Source: Mycogone perniciosa | Taxonomy: Eukaryota; Ascomycota; Sordariomycetes; Hypocreales; Hypocreaceae | Reading direction: 5' to 3' | NCBI GenBank assembly: GCA_025331125.1 | Contig: JAOALB010000021.1 | Location: 1 to 64,000, forward strand | Length of the DNA stretch: 64,000 bases | Shown here: positions 56,507-64,000 of the stretch, in pieces | How positions within the stretch are numbered: position 1 is the stretch's first letter | How the letters are laid out: each line of letters opens with the position of its first letter | Program-made: the position numbers and the translations under genes | Notes under the pieces: generated by a model | What the model was told of the DNA's origin: nothing | The model's database searches: none | What the model saw: only the letters and a program-made list of their open reading frames with translations

Positions 56507-57721
56507 ATGGAAACAGAACAACAGCCTGCATCAGACCCCATTCGCTTTCGCGCAAGCAAAAAGCGCAAGGCCTACCGTCAGCGATCCGCGACAGATGACG
56601 ACGACAGCTCTTCCGGCGTTATCCCGCGCGCGTCCAGCCCGCCAGATGTCGTCGATCTCGACCGCGGAATCGCGAGCGCAGCCGCAGAGAACCCTGACGG
56701 CGAGACCTGCGACGCTGATAATGCTGTAGCAGCCGCGCTGCGCTTGCGCAATTCCCGCCGGGCAGGTCGGTTTCGAGGCGTGGGTTTCGGCTTCCGCTCT
56801 GAAGGCCGCTCAGGCGACAACGCCGACGGAGAGCAACACCAAGCTCTGATCCTGCGCGAGGCAGATGGGGCGGTGGCAGCAGGGCCAGAGAGAGATAGTG
56901 TCGTGGGTGGCATCACGAGTCGCTTCATGCACCAGACTGGGCTTCTCACTCACGTCGACGACAGGCACATGTACGTCCCCCGGTACCCTCCAACTCACCC
57001 TGCGCGCCGTTGCGCCATGGAGCTTCGACTAATCATTCAAGGAATGCATACATAGAATCCCGCCTGGCTAGTCGCAATGGCCCATCAGGCACTTCCAAAA
57101 AAACCCCTGCGGATGCGACAGACACCAACAGCACCACTGCTGCTGCTGCTGCTGCTACGCCAGGCCCATCAGGAAAGGATTCATTGCGCGATCAGCCCAC
57201 AAAGCAAGGCAAACTCGTCGAAGTCGATATCCCATCCGACATTCTTGACAAAAACCACGAAAACAAGCGCCGCCGCATGGAAAAGTCAAACAAGCTTCCG
57301 CGCCGCCATCGCAATCGTCGCAATAGCGATGACATTGCACGCGACAACCTAGTTGAGCAATTCCTCCATGAAAACCGACGTGAGACGCCCTGTCCCCTTC
57401 CCAAGCTAATTCTAAGCCGCTAACCCACGCGCCTCAATCACAGTCGACGTGTACGACGTCCCATCCTCCTCCGAAACACCCACCGCCTCCGCCCCTGGTG
57501 GCGACCCCTCCGCGGATGACCGGCTCGCGGAGCAGTTTCGCCAGCAGTATCTGGATGAGCAAGCACTCCGGCGCAAGAAGAAGCGCCCCGTACAGCAACA
57601 GCAGCAGCGGCAGCAGACGGGTGATGTGCTCAAAGGCCCCAAGCTGGGCGGTAGTCGCAACGTGAGGGCTGCTGTTAGGGATATCCTGCTGCAGCAGGAG
57701 AAGGATAAGAAGGGAAAGTAA
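56507..57721 (+). CDS. tls1: TLS1/C9orf78-like (HCA59 family) splicing-associated protein, 359 aa
   Basis: Family members associate with the late spliceosome (Brr2 region); in fission yeast Tls1 affects splicing of telomere and heterochromatin factors. Three exons: 56507-56970, 57042-57379 and 57444-57721, 360 codons. The N-terminus is charged (FRASKKRKAYRQRSATDDDD). The central block SRFMHQTGLL followed by VDDRHM|NAYIESRLASRNG spans the first splice and matches the HCA59 core (human: DxxMxKYIExxLxKRKG). A nuclear-localisation-like basic region (NKRRRMEKSNKLPRRHRNRR) and an acidic/basic alpha-helical end (ADDRLAEQFRQQYLDEQALR) follow. The C-terminal tail binds RNA or proteins in other species; here it ends LLQQEKDKKGK. 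Alanine-, glutamine- and serine-rich insertions look lineage-specific. Confidence in the family is moderate. Confidence 0.82.
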
Positions 57722-58301
57722 TAATACCGTGCAATCATTCCGGAAATTTGGTGTATAAACGAAGGGTTTGGATTTGGGCGTCGGCGTTGTATAACGATTA
57801 TAGAAACGACTTGATTAATTCACCAACACTGGACTGAGCACAACATGACCTTTTCGGACTTCTCGGATGTATAAATACGACTTGAGCATTCATTGACTAT
57901 CCTGCCTATAGTGATCCTGCCTATAATGATTGATTGTTCGTGCCAGTCATAACCGAAGCCTGACAAGTTGGGCTCGGTGGCATTCATGAAAATGTCCGAC
58001 AATACGCCACCCATAGCCCTCATAACCCATTTACCCAAACGAAACTAACACCTTGATAACCCGATCCCCATATAGAAAGAAGCCGAAAGGACAAGGAAAG
58101 GACCGAACTGGAAATTGCCTCCAGAGGTTTGTCGCGGAGTCTATTGCCCCGATGCGAAGGAAAATTGTGCCTGTATATCATGCTTCCCGATGCGCCGAAT
58201 ATTGATGTTTGCCGATTGCCGCATTTAAGCTGGCGCCACAAAGGAACGTTGAGGAGAAAAAGGAAAAAAAAAACACCATGTGAGTCCTCTAAGAGGAGCC
58301 T

Positions 58302-60085
58302 TCATCTTATATCGAGCTGGAAAGGCTTGAACCGGCCGCCGATGGTGGCACAGCGGGGACACTTCCTTCGAGCTCCATGCTCAGACATGAGGACCTCAAC
58401 ACAAGTTGAGCAGAGCCCACAAATGCATTCGGTACATGCATATGAGTTCCTGAGAAGGGATACACCCTGGCAGGCGGCACAATAGATTTGGATGTTTTGT
58501 GATGCATAAGTTGGCGATGAGTCGGACAGTCCACGGGAGCCCATGTGGAAGTTCTCTCCGCTTTCGCCGCTTTCAACCGATGGGAAAGGCTCAATCGCGT
58601 CTTGGTTATTAGATGGCGGCGTGAGAGCCTGTTGTAAAGGAGACGCTTGATATGTAGTGGGAGGCTGGAAATGATGGTGGTTGAAAGGAGGCAACGATGC
58701 TCGATGAATGGAAACCGGCGATTGAGGCATCTACAAAACCCACCAGTAAGCAAGGACATTCAATCTGTGCAACTGTAGTGTTTAAGCTACTTACTGGAGT
58801 ACGATCTTCGTCTACGTCCCCGGCTGCTGATGCTGCTTGATCCGCGGCATCAATTAGGTCTTCCCAACGTTTTCCATAGTCTGCAGAGGGTTCAGCAGAA
58901 AGGGCCTTCCGGTCACTGTTACCTGGTCTCAGTCTTTCGTCGTTCTGAATGCGTCGTAGCCAGTCAGCGGCCGAGCCACGGGATGTCTTCTTTTTGTGAT
59001 GGACTTCTCGTCCTCGTTTCGTCACCGACTGCTTTCGCGGGCGATTCGGGCCCAATGGTCGTTGAAGTGGGGGAAGGGTTGAGGATCGCCCGGGTGGCGA
59101 GGCTGCCATAAGCGAAGGTAGAATTTCTCTTGGCCTATTAGACGAATACGGATCGCTAGTGACCTCCTGGAGAGGCGGCAACTCGATGGACTTTCTAGGT
59201 AGACGACGGCCATCCATGTCTGAATAATACCCCTAGAAAGGACAAGCGATATGGTGTCAGCGCGTATCGTAGAGATCGCGGGGTTCTTCTTTATCAATTG
59301 ATAGATAGATGGCTATCGATAGGCCGCGGGGTATTTGGGGGGTTCCTTGACTTACACCATCCATCTCCGTCTCCCTCTCAGCTGGAGATTTGATGCCATG
59401 AAGCTCAGCTAGCACGGCGGCTGCACTGGCAACTCCTAGCAGTGAGCTGGCGCCAGGCAAAGGGCGATCGTCTCCATGCCGTGGTGTGCCTGGGTTGCTC
59501 GATTCGTCGCGATAGAAGGAGTGCCGATCGTGGAAGTCTTCGCAAGCTGTTAGTTATCGTTGGAGAAGCAGAAAACGGCAGCAATCAGGCTCGGTGGAGA
59601 AGAAGGGGGATAGACGAACTTTGAGCGGCACTCGGTGTGCCTTGCTCAGTGTGGCGACGATCTTGTGGAGGAGTATTAATCATGAGGAGGAAGCTCTCTT
59701 CGGTCGCAGGAAGCTTAGAGATGTAATGCTCGGGATGCGCTCGACGGATATGCTCCTGCATGGAGCGATATCTCTTCTCCTGGAGGTGCGTATGCAAGTT
59801 AGATACCAGCGCAAGGGTAGGTTGGGGTAAGTTGGAGCTCCACGGGAGGGGATTGGAGGGGATTGGAGGGGTGCATAGCGCAGCTCTGGTGGTGGTGATA
59901 GTGGCGCAAAGGGCAAAAACGTGCAGCACCAAGAGCAAGGAGACGTATCGTGCATTTAAAGCAATACTCACACCAATGCATCGCTTGCGACAGCTCGATC
60001 CATCTTGATTTCGCAGCGGACAGACAACCTCATTGTTGGAGTCTGTGATGGAAAAGGACGAGGTCAAGGACGAACGGGGCGGCAT
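58302..60085 (-). CDS. Cysteine-rich zinc-binding fungal protein, 440 aa
   Basis: Function not known. Five exons: 60085-59972, 59779-59620, 59537-59356, 59232-58795 and 58730-58302, 441 codons. N-terminus: MPPRSSLTSSF, then a Cys-rich finger-like block with histidines (VCPLRNQDGSSCRKRCIG|EKRYRSMQEHIRRAHPEHY; C-x7-C-x3-C and H-x4-H), a zinc-finger candidate. The middle is Ser/Pro-rich (LPPLQRPLGPNRPRKQSVTK) with a basic patch, then helical segments (WEDLIDAADQAASAAGD). The C-terminal domain has eight or more cysteines arranged as paired CxxC knuckles (YCAACQG, YACTECICGLCSTC, KCPRC), like a RING or treble-clef variant. Exon junctions are all GT-AG and in phase. The 5' UTR carries an in-frame hexanucleotide repeat. 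I recall similar proteins in filamentous ascomycetes without a named function. Confidence 0.85.
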
Positions 60086-60120
60086 CTTGACCCCACCATG
60101 CACAGAGGCTCTGTAGCGCT

Positions 60121-60156
60121 GAATGGAAATGGAAATGGAAATGGAAATGGAAATGT
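60121..60156. repeat. GGAAAT hexanucleotide microsatellite in the 5' region of the Cys-rich gene
   Basis: About five perfect hexamers, 36 bp upstream of the chosen ATG of the Cys-rich gene. On the minus strand it is in frame and would encode alternating Ile-Ser if translation began at the ATG at 60190. Confidence 0.9.
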
Positions 60157-62241
60157 CGTCGAAAACAGAAAAGCTATGCAAGCTGCTCAATTGGGTCGGT
60201 CGAAGCTGGATAGATGGAGCTCCTGCATTCGAGGGCGGCGACAGCGAGCGCGATAGGTCGAGGCTCGATTCGCCGCCAAGCGCCAGCTTCTCTCGCCGAT
60301 AACGTATGCGAAGACGAGCAAATAGTAGGAGGGAGCAAGAGCAGCAAAATAAAGTCGAGGACGAAGAATCTTATTCCGGTGTGAAAATGCGCGGGCTACA
60401 AGATGCTGTTTTCGGGGGGGTATAAGGTAGGCAGGCTGAGCTGTGGGAAAGCTAAGTAAGGTATTTGAATTTTAAAATAAAATCGTCAAAGTAAGACGAA
60501 AGGTTATGTGCGCGAGGCGTCCTTGCGGAGGAAGCAAGGGAAGGGAGGATAAGAGCTTGAGAAGGATGAATGGCGAGTATGAGTGAGTCCGGTTACTGCG
60601 AGCTTTCTGAGTGAAAAGCTCATATGCTGCCTCTTGAGACGGAGTAGCGCTAATCTGTGTGAGAGATTGAAAAAGAGAGAAATGGAGAGAGGATCAGTCG
60701 CAACAGCGGAGATCAGTTTACAGTAGCAGAAGCGACGGCCAGTCGAGAAGCTCTGGCGGCGGAGCTGTTACAATGGTGGCGGCCAGCCTCCAAGGCTTGA
60801 TTGATGGATTCGGCTCTGCTCACGGGACTCGTTGCATGGCTGGTCCATGAACCGGGCCAGGGCGAGTCTGCGTGAGCAAGGGAAGGGTAAAAAAAAAATT
60901 AATAAAAAAGGTACAAAGTGCCGCTACAATGGGTATAGTATACCTGGTAGATACGTATGGAGGAAGCTGTTACGAGAGGTTTTGGGGGGAGAGGGAGTGT
61001 GTGGGAAACGAGGAATGTGTGTGGGCAGCGCTTCTGGCTTCTGGCTTCTGGCTGGCTGGGCAGAGCGCAAGAGAAGGTCCCGTGTGATCTACTGGTGGTT
61101 TTGCTTCAAACTGGCACAAGGGTGGCAGCGAGCCAATGGGGAGCTTGGGGTTAAGCTCTGGCCCCCTGTTGGAAGCACAGAGCGCCCCCGCCAGGAGCTT
61201 CCATGTCGTTTTCTCGCTGCATCTGCATCCAGCAGAGAGAGGCTAGACCCCGCCGTCTTTCTTGCATGTACTGTATACAACCAGTCTGGGCTCGAACGAC
61301 TAGTACATACGGAGTACCGTTTTAGCAGAGGCGACGGAGAGAGACAGAGAGACACACAGAGAAGACAGTGAGAGGAGACAGCCGCCAACATGAGCACTAC
61401 GCTTACAAGCGCGGACAGCTTGTAGCAAATCACGGCGTCTCCAACGGTGGGAGCGCAATGACTCAGGATTGGCGGGGCGACATTGCAAGACGCAACGCAA
61501 TGCCTGCCATTGCATTCACACTCAGGCCAACGAGTCGAGTGTTACATAAGTTGATCGCATCGAGTTGATGGCTGAGGTCCGAGCTGAGCATCAGCCAGTG
61601 GGGAGGGCTCCGTAGTCCGTAATCGTGTGTGCTTTTAGCCGACCAGGGGAGCTTTATCGACTTGCTGGAGCTCCTCCGTCATCAAAACTCTGTTGTCAGC
61701 GGTACTCGTAGGGAGGGAGGTATGGTGGCGACCAGTGGCGAAGCTTCTCGCCAGGCTAATCAATCCACTGAAGCTCTGTGCTCGAGGACGAATGAACTTT
61801 CACGAACTTTTGTATATACGAAGTACATGCCTTGTAGGTTTACGTCTGCATGGCTGGGATTTCCGCCCATGCGAGCAATGATGCTGGGATAGTAATGTTA
61901 TAGTACTAGGAGCTTAGGTTCTTTCCTACTCTGGCAGGAGATGGCGATAAGAAACGGTAAACCAAACCATCGCCCCTCGGCCCGGAACTCACGTCTGTAC
62001 CTCGCACAGTACAGGCACTGTACTTCGTAACCCTGGATAAAACACAGATTTTCGGGCAAAATCGATTCCGCTTTGGGTCTGATTCCTGCCATCGGTGGAT
62101 CCATAGCGTCAGTCAAGCCATTTTCCCTTTCCGGCTTCTCCCACAGCTGTGCTTGTCAGCGGCGGCAACGCTATCACATGGGATCGAGCCAGCTCCTTGG
62201 GTTTCGCGCACGAGTCGGACTATTAGCTTCAATTCTGGTAC

Positions 62242-62258
62242 TACGGAGTACGGAGTAC
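62242..62258. repeat. Tandem TACGGAG units
   Basis: Two abutting TACGGAGTAC units in non-coding DNA. Confidence 0.8.
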
Positions 62259-62597
62259 TATCAGACGGATTTCACTGGTCTTGAATCAGTTGATGTGTCG
62301 GTGTGTACGGAGGATGCGACGAGTCAACGGCCGATGGTGGTCTGCGAGATCTTTTCTAGCAAAATGCTAGCAATCACTGGATCCTCATTGACGCCTGTGC
62401 AGGGTCTTGGTACTATCCCTGGTAACGCTATGCGCGGTCATCCGCCAAAAGAGTAACCACTGACATCACTGATGTGCCAGGGGGTGAGCTTCTGCACACC
62501 ATGAAACTGACGTGCAGCCGAACTTGGAACGGGGTGGATTGAATGGCAGATGGGCAAGTGGGTGACGAAAAAAGAGGGACCACAAACATATCAGGAC

Positions 62598-62621
62598 TAC
62601 GGAGTACGGAGTACGGAGTAC
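62598..62621. repeat. Three tandem TACGGAG units
   Basis: Three contiguous TACGGAG units ending in TAC, 24 bp. The longest perfect run of the dispersed motif in this window. Confidence 0.85.
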
Positions 62622-63203
62622 CAACTACTGAATTATTAGCTAGCAACTACGATTGCCCTATGTTGCCTTGATTGCAATAGATTACTCTCATTACAATAAG
62701 CAATATCGTTACGATAAATACCTCCTATTAATGTAATCAAATATAATAATAAAAACTCCCAATACCCTGTCAGTTAACTGTCTGATGAGATGTGTATCTT
62801 TTGTGGTCCCTCTTTTTTGTCACCCGCTTTAATGGGGCCCTAATCCCTCCGTATAAAACGGGATCTCTTTTGCGACTGTTGCGGCATGTTGGTCCTAGTC
62901 GTGGCTGATTGGGAAAGAGACGTCTGGAAAAATTCTCAGGTGTTACCAAGATTGGATTGAAGCGGTAAAACCCACTGATGCGACAACCCTGGAAGTGGAA
63001 CAAAATTCCAGTAACTCCAGGCCTATCTTCACGGAGCGCGATAATGCGATAATGCGATAATGCCCGCTTTATCAAAGGCGGTGACCCCGCGCAGTTCCAG
63101 AACCAACTGGGGGGCATTGCTCCAAGTATCCAAGTACGAAGGGTCCTTCCCTAGTCTACACCTGCAGCACATGTCAAATGTGACTTGAGTTGACACCTCA
63201 CGC

Positions 63204-63230
63204 AGTACTCTGTACTCTGTACTCCGTACC
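63204..63230. repeat. TACTCTG/TACTCCG run
   Basis: Two TACTCTG units followed by TACTCCGTACC; a C/T variant of the reverse-complement motif. Confidence 0.75.
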
Positions 63231-64000
63231 AAGAAGACCCCTAAATCTTACCTCAGCTTCCTCCAAAGCAAGACGCCTCCAACCCCAGACAAGTTTATTA
63301 ACATGTTCCCCCTTTTGTCTTCATTCATGACTTGTCAGACTCGTATCTATCGAATGGATTATACATAGAACCAGCTATGGTGGCCACGCCGTCGACCCGC
63401 ACGAATCATAACCAACCAGACTGTGACCAGACTGTGGCGCTCTGGCACAGGCGAGCGTTTCCCTCCTCAGCTATGGTTCGCCGAACCCCCATAGCTTCTT
63501 AGCACGACGATCCCCGTGTGATCTTGACATGTATCCCACTTGCTCGCCCATCAGGTTTGTTAGTATGGAGTACAGAGTGCGATAGAAACCCTTGGAAACC
63601 GTCTTCGCCGACTTTTGACGAGTCGCCGAGCCTGTTGGCCATACCCGCAACAACTTTAGCCTCCCTCACTGTCAACAATAACAACCAATCTAGCACATCG
63701 TCGTCGTCCGCTCAGACTAGTGACATTCATCATGGGAGCTGGTCAAGCTGACCGCTCTATCCCTTCTCGATGATAGTGCAGAATGCCTGTACTGATAATC
63801 TCTAGGGGTGTTATATAGATGATCGATCCGAGACGACGGCCGAATGACCTCTGTATTGTCCGGTCCTTACTTAAGAATGTTCTGTGGATGGCAACGATAT
63901 GGCAATGATCGTCGCCATGGTCTGTTTGACTGGCATGAAAGATGTCTTTCCACTAATCCACTAATGGCACTCGCTTTCACAATTGTCTCCGGTCTGACCT

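Larger units (their letters stand above)
60157..64000. other. Gene-free region to the window end
   Basis: About 3.8 kb without a recognisable gene. It holds the upstream region of the Cys-rich gene and an AT-rich segment (62640-62770). The dispersed motif is frequent: TACGGAGTACC at 61308-61318, two tandem units at 62242-62258, three tandem units at 62598-62621, and a TACTCTGTA/TACTCCGTA run at 63204-63230. The longest frame (about 180 codons, 60832-61371) has an unlikely composition and no family features. Confidence 0.5.

Noticed and set aside
60832..61371. Open frame of 179 codons, plus strand
   Set aside because: Composition is Trp/Arg/Gly-rich and unlike a folded protein, with overlapping frames on both strands and no recognisable motif or splice partner.
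1..64000. tRNA, rRNA or CRISPR features
   Set aside because: I looked for B-box-like GGTTCRANNCC blocks with a matching A box and cloverleaf and for regularly spaced repeats. None held up; GGTTCGA occurrences lie inside coding exons or lack a partner arm.

Overview
This window is nuclear DNA of a filamentous ascomycete (Pezizomycotina). It has short spliceosomal introns, mostly 50-90 nt with GTRNGT-type donors and some with CTAAC-like branch points. It also carries a Zn(II)2Cys6 regulator, a NACHT-ankyrin (fungal NLR) relic and a PKS-NRPS-type relic with stop codons of the kind made by repeat-induced point mutation (RIP). Several lineage-restricted proteins look like ones I associate with Sordariomycetes, probably Hypocreales. 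That placement is from memory and tentative.

Layout: (1) 1-5.8 kb: one serine-rich fungal protein and a gene-poor stretch. (2) 5.8-8.2 kb: glycogen synthase, five exons, minus strand. (3) 10-21 kb: a dense housekeeping block with YTM1 (60S biogenesis), a DnaQ-like 3'-5' exonuclease, LSM5, RPB11, a mitochondrial PrmC/HemK-type methyltransferase and an m-AAA protease. (4) 22-29.7 kb: a BOR1-type anion/borate transporter, the replication-fork protein TOF1 and, divergently, a mitochondrial 3-hydroxyacyl-CoA dehydrogenase. (5) 29.7-36.9 kb: a 7.2-kb stretch without recognisable genes, upstream of a homeobox regulator (36.9-39.0 kb). (6) 39.8-43.2 kb: a decayed accessory island with the end of a PKS-NRPS or NRPS-like enzyme (A-T-R domains) and a NACHT-ankyrin NLR. 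An intact Zn2Cys6 regulator (43.2-45.7 kb) borders it. (7) 46.7-60.2 kb: a serine-rich protein, PWP1 and PRP16 (divergent), acylphosphatase and a TLS1/C9orf78-like splicing factor (divergent), and a cysteine-rich zinc-binding protein. (8) 60-64 kb: no gene recognised.

Most genes serve core RNA metabolism: ribosome assembly (YTM1, PWP1), splicing and decay (LSM5, PRP16, TLS1), transcription (RPB11), plus mitochondrial quality control and beta-oxidation. Many are intron-rich with very small exons. LSM5, RPB11, acylphosphatase and the ends of several other genes appear only after manual splicing; exon coordinates are given under each gene. The divergent promoters carry readable sites: a paired MluI-box palindrome and a CCGAGG element between TOF1 and the dehydrogenase, and an RRPE/PAC-like pair before YTM1. 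A short palindromic repeat (TACGGAGTA and relatives) is scattered through the intergenic DNA and sits in three of the five divergent promoters.

The most interesting parts are the decayed PKS-NRPS/NLR island beside an apparently intact regulator, the motif-rich divergent promoters, and the dispersed TACGGAGTA family.
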